Assembly: GCF_026616195.1 (NCBI RefSeq)
Contig: NZ_JANHDH010000001.1
Location: 992,001 to 1,056,000 of the forward strand
DNA: 64,000 nt
Direction: 5' to 3'
Source: Haloarchaeobius amylolyticus
GTDB taxonomy: Archaea > Halobacteriota > Halobacteria > Halobacteriales > Natrialbaceae
Of the stretch, positions 27,038 through 36,149 are shown in pieces (the stretch's first letter is position 1; each line of letters starts with the position of its first letter). The position numbers and the translations under genes were made by a program. Under the pieces are notes generated by a model that was not told the origin of the DNA, searched no databases, and was given only the letters and a program-made list of their open reading frames with translations.

Positions 27038-28291
27038 TCAGAGCGGGTTGGCCAGCGCCCACACGTCCGCGGTCGGGTCGAGGTTGCACGGTTCGGTCCC
27101 ACGCTCGGTGACGATACCGGCGTGATAGAGCATCGCCTTCAGCTGGAAGGTCGTGCCGGACTGGTAGACCGAGCCGTCGGCGAGGGCGTCCTCGACCAGC
27201 GTCCCGTCGTCGCGGAGGACGCGGCGGCGCGCCTCGTCCCGGCTGCTCACGAACAGTTCGACTGCGAAGGAGGGGTGTCGCTCGTACACGTCGCGCACGA
27301 GCTGGCGGAGCGTCGGCTTCCGGACACCGTCGTCGTGCAGCCGCTGGAGTTCGGTGACGAGCAGGCTCGTCGCCGGGTACTCGAAGACGACCTGGCGGGC
27401 GAGCTGGGCCCAGCGCGGAGCGACCGCGGTGAACCGCTTGCGCGAGCGCTTCCAGTCGGCGAAGGCCCGGAGTGCGTCACCCACGTCGCCGTACTCCCGC
27501 ATGGCGAACCGGACGACCTCCGCGCCGAGCGGTGTCAGCTCCGGCTCTGGCGCGCCAGCAGGTTGCTCGACCAGTCCGAGGAACGCGGCGCCCCGGCGTG
27601 CCCCGTCGGTGGCGCCGACGACGTGTTCGGCCACCAGGTCGTCTGTCGGGCCGTCGAGGTGGACCGCCAGCGGGTACGCGAGGTAGTTCTTCGGGTGGTT
27701 GAGGTCGAAGGACTGGTCGGCGACGCCCTGGGCGGTCGCCTGGAACCGCAGGGCGGTCGTGGCACTGGTCGACTGCGCGCCGACGACGTGGGGCACCTCC
27801 AGCGGGGTGACGTTCCCGTCGGCGTCGACCCCGAGCACGCCGACGTTGAGGTCGCGGGCGAGCATCTGGGTCCCCGTGGTGATGGCCGCGGTCGGGGCCG
27901 CGAGGTAGGCCACGTTCGCGTCGGTCAGGCGGTCGTGCGCCTGGACGACGCCGCGCTCGGTGTCGACCCGGCCGTCGCCGCGGTAGCCCTTCGCCTCGAC
28001 CGCGACCAGGGGCGTCCGCGTCTCGTCGTCGAGGCCGGAGACGAGCGCCTCGTCCAGTGGGCCGACGCCGACGAGGTCGGGATAGCCCGAGCCGACGCGC
28101 ACGTGGTTGAACGGCGAGAGGGCGTCGCGGGTGGCTGGGTCGACCGGTTCGTCCTCGCGCCACGCGTCCATCGTGAACTGGGTGTCGACGACGGCGTAGG
28201 CCTCGGCCTCCTCGCGCTCGGGGAACAGCGACCGCTTCGCGTGCGAGAGCACGACCGGTTCGCTCAACTGTGTGGGGGACCCGACGGACAT
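27038..28291 (-). CDS. PD-(D/E)XK nuclease-like protein of unknown role
   Basis: A 417-residue protein not recognised as a named family. Residues 65-105 contain 'GYPDLVGVG' and, about 20 residues later, 'PLVAVEAKGY', the spaced Asp and Glu-x-Lys of PD-(D/E)XK nucleases or related fold proteins. A helical region with many Arg residues (residues 270-370) may bind nucleic acid, and a small winged-helix-like segment ('SGTTFQLKAMLYHAGIVTERG') is at the C-terminus. It diverges from the TraB-like gene at 28415. DNA repair or restriction is possible; no methylase or other restriction gene is beside it. Confidence 0.6.
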   Translation of the reverse strand: MSVGSPTQLSEPVVLSHAKRSLFPEREEAEAYAVVDTQFTMDAWREDEPVDPATRDALSPFNHVRVGSGYPDLVGVGPLDEALVSGLDDETRTPLVAVEAKGYRGDGRVDTERGVVQAHDRLTDANVAYLAAPTAAITTGTQMLARDLNVGVLGVDADGNVTPLEVPHVVGAQSTSATTALRFQATAQGVADQSFDLNHPKNYLAYPLAVHLDGPTDDLVAEHVVGATDGARRGAAFLGLVEQPAGAPEPELTPLGAEVVRFAMREYGDVGDALRAFADWKRSRKRFTAVAPRWAQLARQVVFEYPATSLLVTELQRLHDDGVRKPTLRQLVRDVYERHPSFAVELFVSSRDEARRRVLRDDGTLVEDALADGSVYQSGTTFQLKAMLYHAGIVTERGTEPCNLDPTADVWALANPL

Positions 28292-28414
28292 CTTCCAGCT
28301 CGGCTACGACCGGTGGGGTCAAGAAACGCCCGGCGACGCGGTGGCGAGTGTACCCCGGCACCCACCGTGCCAGACACCCACACGGTTAAGAGCACCTGCC
28401 CGCTAGAGACGCTG

Positions 28415-29371
28415 ATGGCCCAGGGGAGCGACGACGGCACCGAGCCGCGCCTCGGCCCACGCGACCGGGAGCGACTGGCGGCGATCCGCGGCTGTGACAG
28501 CCTCGCCGACCTCCGACGGCTCACCGGCGCAGCCGACGAACACGAGGCGTACTTCGCGGCGAAGGACGAGTGGACGACCCTCCGGGCACGCGAACTGGCG
28601 ACCCGCGAGGGGTCGTCGGGGCTGCCCGGGACCCGCGTCACGGTCGCCGGCCACGACTTCCACGTCCACGGCATCACCCACGCCGGGACGGAGGCGGAAC
28701 GGGCCTACCTGCGCGAGCACATCGCCCCGGCGGTCGAGGACGGCGCGGTCGTCTACTGCGAGCAGGGCGTCCGCCAGCTCTACTTCGCCGACCTCGGCGT
28801 CTGCGAGATGGACGACTACCGGTGGGCGATGGCCGAGTGCGCCGCCCGCGGCCTCGACTCCCACGCGGACGACCTCCTGCCCCTCACGTTCGACCGGGTG
28901 CGGGCCGAACTCCAGTCGCTGGCGGACCGGTTCCGGGCGGCGACGTTCGAACTCATCCACGACCACGGGGGGCGGGACGGGGCTGACTTCCGGCGGGCGC
29001 TCGGCGACGTGGCCTCCGAGTTCCTCTTGAGCCACGAGGACCTCGGGACGGGAGCGGGGTTCGAGGCGTTCCGGAAGAACCGGCAGGCCGCGACGGACCC
29101 GACCCGGCTCGCCGACCTCCAGCGCTACTACGAGACGGCGTTCCTCCCACAGCCTCTCGAACGCGAGTGGTTGCGCCGGCACGACCCGGAGCTGGAGCTG
29201 GTGACCCACGCCCGCAACGAGCGCATGGCCGACTACGCGGTCTACCACAACGAGGAGGCGACGGAGGTCCGGCTGGTGGTCGGTGCAGCCCACCAGCCGG
29301 GGGTCCGGTACTACCTGGAGCAGTTCCGCGACGGGGACCGGACGGTCGAGGGGTTCGAACTGGTCGAGTAG
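28415..29371 (+). CDS. TraB/EreA-like protein of unknown role
   Basis: A 318-residue soluble protein. Two separated motifs recall the TraB/TIKI/EreA fold: 'GHDFHVHGITHAGTEAERAYLREH' with 'VVYCEQG' in the N-terminal half, and 'VRLVVGAAHQPGVRYYLEQF' near the C-terminus. TraB-like proteins include metal-dependent hydrolases and pheromone-shutdown proteins. The remaining middle is helical. ATG 28415 is preferred because the frame upstream overlaps the divergent gene and lacks coding character. A CTAG (about 28403) lies just before it. Confidence 0.5.
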   Translation: MAQGSDDGTEPRLGPRDRERLAAIRGCDSLADLRRLTGAADEHEAYFAAKDEWTTLRARELATREGSSGLPGTRVTVAGHDFHVHGITHAGTEAERAYLREHIAPAVEDGAVVYCEQGVRQLYFADLGVCEMDDYRWAMAECAARGLDSHADDLLPLTFDRVRAELQSLADRFRAATFELIHDHGGRDGADFRRALGDVASEFLLSHEDLGTGAGFEAFRKNRQAATDPTRLADLQRYYETAFLPQPLEREWLRRHDPELELVTHARNERMADYAVYHNEEATEVRLVVGAAHQPGVRYYLEQFRDGDRTVEGFELVE

Positions 29372-29372
29372 G

Positions 29373-30431
29373 TTACTGGACGCTGGCCGGGTCCACACCG
29401 TGGCCCGGGCCGGTCACCGGAATCTCGGGGCCGCGGTCGCGCTCGACCACGTCCGTCTCCAGCAACTGGTTCCCGTCGAGGTCGACGTGCGAGAAGCCGC
29501 CGAACCCCGAGACGACGTGGGCGCTCGTCCGGATGCCGACCGCGCTCTCGAGCATACAGCCGACCATCAGGTCCACGTTCGCGGCCCTGGCGATGCCGGC
29601 GATGTCGGCGGCCCCGAGGACGCCCGACTTGCCCAGTTTCACGGTGAACACGTCGGCCGCCTCCTCGCGGACGAGCCGGACCGCGTCGGCGGGCGAGAAG
29701 AGGCTCTCGTCGGCGGCGACCGGGACCGGGAGCCGGTCGCGGGTGCGCGCCAGTCCGGCCACGTCGTCGGCCGGGACGGGCTGTTCGACCAGGTCGATGG
29801 TGACGCCGCGCTCTCCGAGGCGGTCGACGAAGCGGGCCGACTCCTTCGGCGTCCAGCCCTGGTTGGCGTCGACCGTGAGCGTCGCCCCTGGGGCCTCGTC
29901 GGCGACAGCGACGACGCGCTCGACGTCCCGGTGGACGTCGGTCCCGACCTTCACCTTCAGCGCCGAGAACCCCTCCGTGACCGCTCTCGCGGCCCGGCGC
30001 CCGGCCTCGTCGGGCTCGCAGATGCCGATGGTCAGGTCGGTCTGGACCGCCCCGGGCGCGCCGCCGAGCAGTTCAGACAGGGGTAGCTCGCGTTCGCGGC
30101 AGTAGGCGTCGAGGATGGCGGTCTCCAGCGCGAACGTGGCCGAGACCATGCCGGGGAACGTCCGGCGAATCCGAGAGACGAGGGTCCGGTAGTCGGCGAC
30201 GGACTCGCCCTCGACGAGGTCGCCCGCGGCCCGGGCCGTCGCGAGGGCGGCCTCGCGGGTCTCCCCGGTGACGTGTGGGTCCGGGTTGCAGTCGCCGACG
30301 CCGACGACGCAGTTCTCCGTCTCCACGAAGACCGCGACGTTCTCCGCCGCGTGCTGGGTTCCCAGGGCGATCTCGAAGGGCTCGCGGAGGGGCAGGTCCA
30401 GCGGTTCGACGGAGACGCGTTCGATTCGCAT
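29373..30431 (-). CDS. dgcA: Enolase-superfamily racemase, DgcA / dipeptide epimerase type
   Basis: A 352-residue enzyme of the enolase superfamily. The barrel residues are present: general bases in 'ALKVKVG' (KxK) and 'TVKLGKSGV', metal ligands Asp in 'TVDANQGW', Glu in 'LVEQPV' and Asp/Glu in 'VAADESL'. The family includes L-Ala-D/L-Glu epimerases and N-acyl-glutamate racemases (DgcA). The start codon shares one base with the dgcN stop (TGATG), so the two are translated together. With DUF1611 as partner, racemising N-acetyl-D-glutamate to the L form is the best guess; dipeptide epimerisation is the alternative. Confidence 0.78.
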   Translation of the reverse strand: MRIERVSVEPLDLPLREPFEIALGTQHAAENVAVFVETENCVVGVGDCNPDPHVTGETREAALATARAAGDLVEGESVADYRTLVSRIRRTFPGMVSATFALETAILDAYCRERELPLSELLGGAPGAVQTDLTIGICEPDEAGRRAARAVTEGFSALKVKVGTDVHRDVERVVAVADEAPGATLTVDANQGWTPKESARFVDRLGERGVTIDLVEQPVPADDVAGLARTRDRLPVPVAADESLFSPADAVRLVREEAADVFTVKLGKSGVLGAADIAGIARAANVDLMVGCMLESAVGIRTSAHVVSGFGGFSHVDLDGNQLLETDVVERDRGPEIPVTGPGHGVDPASVQ

Positions 30432-31468
30432 CACAGGACCTCTCGCACGGCGTCGAGAAGGGCCTTCGGGCCGCCCTCGTGGTAGACGTTCGCAGCCGGG
30501 ACCGCGTAGTCGAGCTCGGCCGGGTCGCCCCACGTCGAGACGGCGGCGACGGTCGCGTCCGACAGCGACTCGATGCGCTCGGCCTCGTCAGCGACCGACG
30601 GGACCGGGAACTGCTCGAAGTCCTCGCGGCGCTCGCGGGCCGGCTCGTCCACGAGGACGACGGCGTCGGGCCACGCGCCCTGCAGTAGCCCCATCGTGAC
30701 GCCGGCGTAGGCGCGATGGGAGAGCGCGGCCTGGCCCTCGACGAAGACGAGGTCGTGGTCCGCGGCGACCGCACAGACCATGTCCTCGACGACGCCGGAG
30801 GTGAAGTCCGCGGGCACGCGGTCGACGACGACGCCGCGGTGGGCGCCGACCATGACGCCGGTCTGGCCCGTCGCGACCCAGCCCGCGTCCAGGCCCGCCT
30901 CGCGGGCCGCCCGGTACAGTTCGAAGGTCGTCGTGCGCTTGCCGACGGCGCAGTCGGTCCCCATCGTGAGCACCACGTCGGCGTCCACGTCGTCGACCCT
31001 GCCGTCACCGACGCGCAGGTCCGAGGCGGGCGGGGACTTGCGCACGTCGTAGAGCGAGACGCCGTGGTCCTCGGCGAGGGCCTGCCAGTCGGGGTCGTCC
31101 GAGAGGAACGTGTGCAGGCCGGAGACCACGTCACAGCCCGCGCGGATGGCGTCCTCGATGTCGTCGACCCACGCCTCCGGCAGTTGCCCGCCGGCCGGCG
31201 CGACGCCGATGACGAGTGCGCCAGCCTCCGGGGCGTGCTCCAGGGCGTCTTCGACCGAGGCGACGATGGGGACCTCTGGCACGTCGTCACGCCCGAGGAC
31301 CTCGCCGGTCTGCTGGCCGGCGCGCGTCGAGTCCACGACGACCCGGGCATCGAACAGTTCGCTGTGCATGACGACCCCGTTGGCCGTCTTGCCGTGCGGC
31401 GTGCCGAACTCGCCCTCGGCGAGCACGATGGCCGGGGCCGGCACGTCGAAGTCGCTCCGTAAGTCCAT
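30431..31468 (-). CDS. dgcN: DUF1611 protein, probable D-glutamate N-acetyltransferase
   Basis: A 345-residue DUF1611 protein with a P-loop-like 'GTDCAVGKRTTTFELY' in the middle. In Pseudoalteromonas a DUF1611 protein (DgcN) was reported to acetylate D-glutamate in a pathway with DgcA. Start ATG 31468 follows the open frame's M12 and precedes 'DLRSDFDVPAPAIVLAEG'. The close translational coupling to dgcA supports a shared pathway. Bordering it are a bat-type regulator (opposite strand) and a permease and deacylase further on. Confidence 0.72.
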   Translation of the reverse strand: MDLRSDFDVPAPAIVLAEGEFGTPHGKTANGVVMHSELFDARVVVDSTRAGQQTGEVLGRDDVPEVPIVASVEDALEHAPEAGALVIGVAPAGGQLPEAWVDDIEDAIRAGCDVVSGLHTFLSDDPDWQALAEDHGVSLYDVRKSPPASDLRVGDGRVDDVDADVVLTMGTDCAVGKRTTTFELYRAAREAGLDAGWVATGQTGVMVGAHRGVVVDRVPADFTSGVVEDMVCAVAADHDLVFVEGQAALSHRAYAGVTMGLLQGAWPDAVVLVDEPARERREDFEQFPVPSVADEAERIESLSDATVAAVSTWGDPAELDYAVPAANVYHEGGPKALLDAVREVL

Positions 31469-31555
31469 GCGACTGGGTGACAGTTTCGCCCCGCTTAGCA
31501 CCCCTCCCTCTCATGGAAGGTAGCCTTTTCCCGTTGCACAGAGAGCACTGGACAC

Positions 31556-32266
31556 ATGGGCAGTCGAGGGTCGGAGGCAGCGGCAGGGAACGACACCGGT
31601 GTCCGGGTGACACTGGACATCTGGCATCCGCGGTGCTGGACGCTCCAGGTGACCGACGCGACAGACGGTGGGCTCCTCGGCCACGGGGTCCACACCATCG
31701 AGGGGCAGGCGACCGGCCGGTTCACGGCCTACGGCGACACGACCGCGGCGGTCGACGAGTTGCTCGCCGCGATCGACGCCAACGACCTCACGGACTCGGT
31801 CTGGGAGACCGACGCCCACGGGTCGTACCCCGACCTCGTGGACGGGAACGCCAGCCGGGGCATCGTCGTCGAGTACGACATCGAGAACAGCATCAACGAC
31901 GCGCTCGTGGCCCGCGGGTTCATCCCGGACGAGCCGGTCCGGATGTTCGACGGGCGCGAGTACTGGACCGTCCTGGTGAACGAGTCCCGCGCGACCGTCC
32001 ACGAGCGCATCGAGGAGGTCCGCGAGGCGATGGACGCCGACGTGCGCGTCGAACTCATCACCGCCCCCTCGTCGGGGACGGGCATGTTCCAGACGGACGA
32101 CCTCTCCGAGCGCCAGCGCGAGGTGTACGAACTCGCCCGTACCGAGGGGTACTACAGCTGGCCGCGCGAGGTCAGCGCCGGCGACCTCGCCGACGAACTC
32201 GACGTGTCGAAGGCGACACTGCTCGAACACCTGCGCAAGGCCGAGGCGAAGCTCCTGGGCGGCTGA
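31556..32266 (+). CDS. Bat-type HTH_10 transcriptional regulator, third copy
   Basis: A 236-residue regulator. The C-terminal HTH_10 reads 'LSERQREVYELARTEGYYSWPREVSAGDLADELDVSKATLLEHLRKAEAKLL'. The N-terminal 170 residues form a sensing region of the same style as the two regulators near the P450 genes ('GEFDSR'-like loops are absent, and it is more diverged). It diverges from dgcN and lies upstream of the APC permease and M20 gene, so it may control the D-glutamate-type genes. Start ATG 31556. Confidence 0.85.
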   Translation: MGSRGSEAAAGNDTGVRVTLDIWHPRCWTLQVTDATDGGLLGHGVHTIEGQATGRFTAYGDTTAAVDELLAAIDANDLTDSVWETDAHGSYPDLVDGNASRGIVVEYDIENSINDALVARGFIPDEPVRMFDGREYWTVLVNESRATVHERIEEVREAMDADVRVELITAPSSGTGMFQTDDLSERQREVYELARTEGYYSWPREVSAGDLADELDVSKATLLEHLRKAEAKLLGG

Positions 32267-32371
32267 ACCGGCGCAGCTGCCGGCCGGGCAGCCGGGTCGT
32301 GGGTCGCCGTCCGGGGCGCCCCTCTCATCCTAGGTACCGGGCATATGCCGAATATTACCACATGACAGTGT

Positions 32372-33772
32372 ATGTCATCCGCACAGCAGCGAGACGACAA
32401 CAGTCTCTCGCGCGACATCGGATTGTTCGGGGCGATAAGCACCGTCGTGGCCGGCACACTCGGCGCCGGCCTGTTCGTCACGCTCGGCACCGCGTCGAAG
32501 ACGACCGGGCCGAGCGTCGTCCTCGTCGTCATCGTCTCCGGCATCCTCGCGATGAGCATCGCGACGAACTACTCCTGGATGGCGACCATCTTCCCGGGCG
32601 CCGCCGGGTCCTACGCCTACATCTCGCGGACGTTCGACAGTCGGCTGCCGGGCTTCCTGGTGACGTGGTCGAAGTGGCTCGGGTACATGGCAGCCGACGC
32701 CGTCCTCGCCATCGGGTTCGGGTCGTACCTGCAGGTGTTCTACCCGGCGGTCGACCCCGCACTCGCCGGGTTCGGCCTGCTCACCGTCCTGTTCCTCGTC
32801 AACCTCGTCGGCTCGAAGGGGTACAGCGTCTCCCAGAACGTCATCTTCGGCGTCCTGATGCTGTCCATCCTCGTGCTCGTCGTCCCCGGGTCGGCGAGCG
32901 TCGACGCGACGAACTACCAGCCGTTCTTCACCGGCGGCTTCGACGGGTTCGTCGCCGCCGCGGTCCCGCTGTTCTACGCGTACATCGGCATCGCGGTCGC
33001 GGGCCAGATGGGCGCCGAGGTGAAGAACCCGTCCCGGAACCTCCCGCTCGCGATGGCCGGCGGGACGGCCATCCTCATCGTGCTGTACGTCTGGACCGCC
33101 GCCGTCATCTACGGCGTCGTCGGCGACTACACCGTCCTCGCGGGCTCCGAGCGCCCCCTGGCGACCGCCGCCGAGGCGTTCCTCGGTGACATCGGGACCG
33201 CGGTCGTCGCCTTCGGTGGGCTGCTCGCGACCGCCTCCAGCGTCCACGCCGTCATGGCCGCCGGCATCAAGATGCCGTACTCCTGGGCGTGGGACGAGGT
33301 GTTCCCGAAGCAGTTCGTCGCCACCAGCGACCGGTTCGGGACGCCGCACTACTCGCTGTTCACGCTGTACGTCGTCGCCTCGGCCCTGACGTTCTGGAGC
33401 ACGGGGCTGAGCCAGGCGCTCGCCATCGCGACGTTCAGCTACCTCATCGCGTACTGTACCGTCTCCATCACGATGCTGTACGTGCTGGCGAAGCGGCCCG
33501 ACCTCGCCGAGGAGGCCGGCTTCGACCTCGGTCTCGGGCTGTACGCCAGCGGGCTGCTGGCCTCCCTCGGGGCTGGCGCGCTCATCACCCAGGCGTACAA
33601 GGGCTCGATGACCGTCTACGTCCCGTGGATGCTCGTCGGTGGTGCCATCTTCTACTACTACTACTCCCGCGGACAGGCGGACGACACCGACGTCGAGGCC
33701 ATCCTCGACACGCTGCCGGGCGTCCCGTCGAAGGAGCACGACCCGAACGTCAGCGGGGTGACCGATGACTGA
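32372..33772 (+). CDS. APC family amino acid permease
   Basis: A 466-residue transporter with about 12 hydrophobic segments. The N-terminal 'GAISTVVAGTLGAGLFVTLG' matches the helix 1 substrate-binding region of amino acid/polyamine/organocation permeases. It is followed directly by the M20 gene with an 8-nt overlap (33765-33772), so they are one operon. Likely imports an amino acid or N-acyl amino acid. Its neighbours suggest glutamate-type substrates, but nothing in the sequence fixes this. Confidence 0.88.
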   Translation: MSSAQQRDDNSLSRDIGLFGAISTVVAGTLGAGLFVTLGTASKTTGPSVVLVVIVSGILAMSIATNYSWMATIFPGAAGSYAYISRTFDSRLPGFLVTWSKWLGYMAADAVLAIGFGSYLQVFYPAVDPALAGFGLLTVLFLVNLVGSKGYSVSQNVIFGVLMLSILVLVVPGSASVDATNYQPFFTGGFDGFVAAAVPLFYAYIGIAVAGQMGAEVKNPSRNLPLAMAGGTAILIVLYVWTAAVIYGVVGDYTVLAGSERPLATAAEAFLGDIGTAVVAFGGLLATASSVHAVMAAGIKMPYSWAWDEVFPKQFVATSDRFGTPHYSLFTLYVVASALTFWSTGLSQALAIATFSYLIAYCTVSITMLYVLAKRPDLAEEAGFDLGLGLYASGLLASLGAGALITQAYKGSMTVYVPWMLVGGAIFYYYYSRGQADDTDVEAILDTLPGVPSKEHDPNVSGVTDD

Positions 33773-34961
33773 GGCGTCCGTCGACCCCGGGGAGACCATC
33801 GACCTGCTGCAGGACCTCGTGCAGATCCCCAGTCCGTACTTCGAGGAGCACGAGTGCGCCGAGTTCGTCCACGGGTGGCTCGACGAGCGCGGGCTGGAGC
33901 CCGAGTACCACCACGTCTCGGAGCCGGACATCACCGAGTACGAGGGCGACAACGTCGTCGCCCGGTTAGAGGGCAGTGACCCCGAGGCCCCGACGCTCCT
34001 GCTCAACGCCCACATGGACACGGTGAAACTCGTCGAGGCGTGGGAGGAGGACCCCTGCTCGGGCCGCATCGAGGACGGGAGACTGTACGGCCAGGGCTCG
34101 TGCGACATGAAGGGCGGCCTCGCGGCCGTCATGGTCGCCTTCGCCGAACTCGCCGAGCGCGACCTGAAAGGCGACGTGTTGCTCACGGCGGTCGTGGACG
34201 AGGAGGGCCCCTACGGCCTCGGGACCGACCGGCTCATCCGCGACGGCTACACCGACGACGTGGACATGGCGGTCGTCACCGAACCCGGCCCCATCCTCGC
34301 CCAGGAGGACCTCTCGAACCCGGCACTCCTGCTCGGGGCCCGCGGCCGGTTCCTCTACGACGTGACGGTCACGGGCACGGCCGCCCACGGCTCGCAGCCC
34401 TACAAGGGCACGAACGCGGTCGTCGACGCCGGGAAGGTCGCCGACGCGCTGAACGACCTGGCGGTCGGCTCGCACCCGAAACTCGGCGAGGGCTCGACCT
34501 GCCCGCTGCTGCTCGACGGCGGCAGCCAGACCCTCTCGGTGCCCGAGCAGGCCCGGCTGATGGTCGACAGGCACGTGGTCGTCGGCGAGACCGAGGAGGA
34601 CGTGCGGGCCGACGCCGAGGACGCCATCGCGGCCCTCGACATCGAGAGCGAGGTCGAGGTGAACTTCCGCGAGGCACCCGACCCCGGCATCACGTACGGC
34701 CCCTACGTGACCGACGAGGACCACCCCCTCGTGGGGGCGCTCCAGCAGGCGTCCCGGGACGTGACCGGCGAGGACCCCGAGATCGGCTACTTCGCCAGCG
34801 TCGGGGACTTCAACTACCTCGGCGACCGGGCCGACCTCCCGACCGTCATCGTCGGCCCCGACGGCGAGAACATCCACGGCGCCGGCGAGTTCGTCTACAC
34901 CGACGAGGTCGTCGAGGTCGCGGACATGCTCGTGGCGGCGGGCGAGGAGCTGCTCGCCTGA
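33765..34961 (+). CDS. M20 family metallo-deacylase (ArgE/DapE type)
   Basis: A 398-residue zinc hydrolase of the acetylornithine deacetylase / succinyl-diaminopimelate desuccinylase type. Metal ligands and catalytic residues are intact: 'LLNAHMDTVKLV', 'GQGSCDMKGG', 'VDEEGPYGLGTDRLI' (catalytic Glu and metal Glu), 'VTEPGP' and the C-terminal 'IHGAGEFV'. It would remove an acyl group from an N-acyl amino acid. It is coupled to the APC permease by an 8-nt overlap. Next to a DgcN/DgcA pair, deacetylation of N-acetyl-L-glutamate to L-glutamate fits well. Confidence 0.85.
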   Translation: MTEASVDPGETIDLLQDLVQIPSPYFEEHECAEFVHGWLDERGLEPEYHHVSEPDITEYEGDNVVARLEGSDPEAPTLLLNAHMDTVKLVEAWEEDPCSGRIEDGRLYGQGSCDMKGGLAAVMVAFAELAERDLKGDVLLTAVVDEEGPYGLGTDRLIRDGYTDDVDMAVVTEPGPILAQEDLSNPALLLGARGRFLYDVTVTGTAAHGSQPYKGTNAVVDAGKVADALNDLAVGSHPKLGEGSTCPLLLDGGSQTLSVPEQARLMVDRHVVVGETEEDVRADAEDAIAALDIESEVEVNFREAPDPGITYGPYVTDEDHPLVGALQQASRDVTGEDPEIGYFASVGDFNYLGDRADLPTVIVGPDGENIHGAGEFVYTDEVVEVADMLVAAGEELLA

Positions 34962-35034
34962 CCCACGTCCCCACAGCCCCGTGAGTAGTTAGCACGTACC
35001 ACTTGGCTGCCTGTACATACAAAGCACCGTGTGA

Positions 35035-35433
35035 ATGCAGATTCGCCCGGAACGAAGAGGCATGCCGACGCTGGACAGGTCGACGGAGGGGGGACTCGAA
35101 GCCGAATGGGAAGCGGTCGAGCACGCGCTCGACTCGCCGGCGCGACGACGCGTGCTGTCCTATCTCGAACAGGCCCGGGAGCCGGTCGACCTCGACGAAC
35201 TGGCCGAGTACGTCGCCAAGCACACGACAGGGCCGGAGTCGAACCTGTGGGGGGTCCACGACACCTACACCGAGCTTCGCTGGGTCCACCTCCCCGAACT
35301 CGCGAAGGCAGACCTCATCGCGTGGGAACCCGACGACGACACCGTCGAACTCGACGCGTACGCGATGGACCTGCCACTCTTCTCACCACTGAGCGACCGG
35401 GTCGTCCGGACCGACGGCGAGCAGTGGCACTGA
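35035..35433 (+). CDS. HTH protein, DUF7344 type
   Basis: A 132-residue winged-helix protein ('VEHALDSPARRRVLSYLEQAREPVDLDELAEYVAKH ... WVHLPELAKADLIAWEPDDDTVEL'), related in kind to the N-terminal half of the gene at 18100 but without membrane helices. Probably a transcriptional regulator. Start may be ATG 35035 or ATG 35062, the latter having an 'AAGAGG' ribosome-binding-like stretch. No clear target nearby. Confidence 0.7.
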   Translation: MQIRPERRGMPTLDRSTEGGLEAEWEAVEHALDSPARRRVLSYLEQAREPVDLDELAEYVAKHTTGPESNLWGVHDTYTELRWVHLPELAKADLIAWEPDDDTVELDAYAMDLPLFSPLSDRVVRTDGEQWH

Positions 35434-35666
35434 CACGGTGAGCCTACCGCCGGGGCCCGACGCGGGCCACCGCAGCGCGGTTCCCGGTGTCCGGTCGGCG
35501 GTCCGCGAGGTCTGGAGCACCTGCTCGAAGTCCTCGACCACGAGGCTCGACGGTCGCTCCTGTCGCTTTCTAGTATGTGACATCCGTCCGTGTACCGACG
35601 AGTTGGTATACAGTCGTGCGGTGATACCCGGTCCCGGATACCGTCCGAAAAAGCGCTCGTCTCGAA
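35434..35666. other. Intergenic region without visible gene
   Basis: 233 nt between convergent genes (the HTH gene and tatA). A CTAG lies near 35570. No gene, strong repeat or clear hairpin terminator is seen. Confidence 0.4.
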
Positions 35667-35942
35667 TCAGGCCGGGGACGCGTCCGAGTCGGTCTCGGTC
35701 TCTTTCTCGACGTCCTCGGTCTCGACCTCGGCGGTCTCCGTCTCCGTCCCCATGGCCTTCGATTTGCTCTCTTCGAGCTCTCGCTCGATCTCCTCGCGAC
35801 CCTTCTGGAACTCGCCCATTGCCTCACCGCTCGCGCGCGCCAGCTTCGGAAGCTTGTCCGCCCCGAAGAGGAGTATCACGAGCAGGAAGACGACGATGAG
35901 CTCAGGGCCGCCGATCCCCCCGATAAACAGCGGTATTGTCAT
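35667..35942 (-). CDS. tatA: Twin-arginine translocase subunit TatA/E
   Basis: A 91-residue membrane protein. 'MTIPLFIGGIGGPELIVVFLLVILLFGADKLPKLARASGEAMGEFQKG' shows the single N-terminal helix, the 'FG' hinge and the amphipathic helix of TatA. A highly acidic tail of Thr/Glu/Asp follows. ATG 35942 gives the standard start; the open frame extends 14 residues upstream. Haloarchaea export most folded proteins through Tat, and several exported proteins are encoded in this window. TatC is not next to it. Confidence 0.9.
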   Translation of the reverse strand: MTIPLFIGGIGGPELIVVFLLVILLFGADKLPKLARASGEAMGEFQKGREEIERELEESKSKAMGTETETAEVETEDVEKETETDSDASPA

Positions 35943-36149
35943 AATCCTATCACCCTCAGATACGCCGGCAGAGGAGATAAGCATATTGGGTATATGATAG
36001 CTTTCCTGCCTGTTCGCTAACGTGACGGATGCTCCCGGTAGGTGACCCGAACCGGGAGCACGGCGACGGCCGATACCGGTTCCACCCCGACGCGTCCCCG
36101 CGCCGTGTCGGGATGCACACCTTTACGTCGCGGACCGTGTAACCGCGAG

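Noticed and set aside
26861-28414. Long plus-strand frame upstream of the TraB-like gene
   Set aside because: It overlaps the PD-(D/E)XK-like and peroxiredoxin genes antisense. Only the part after 28415 is coding-like.
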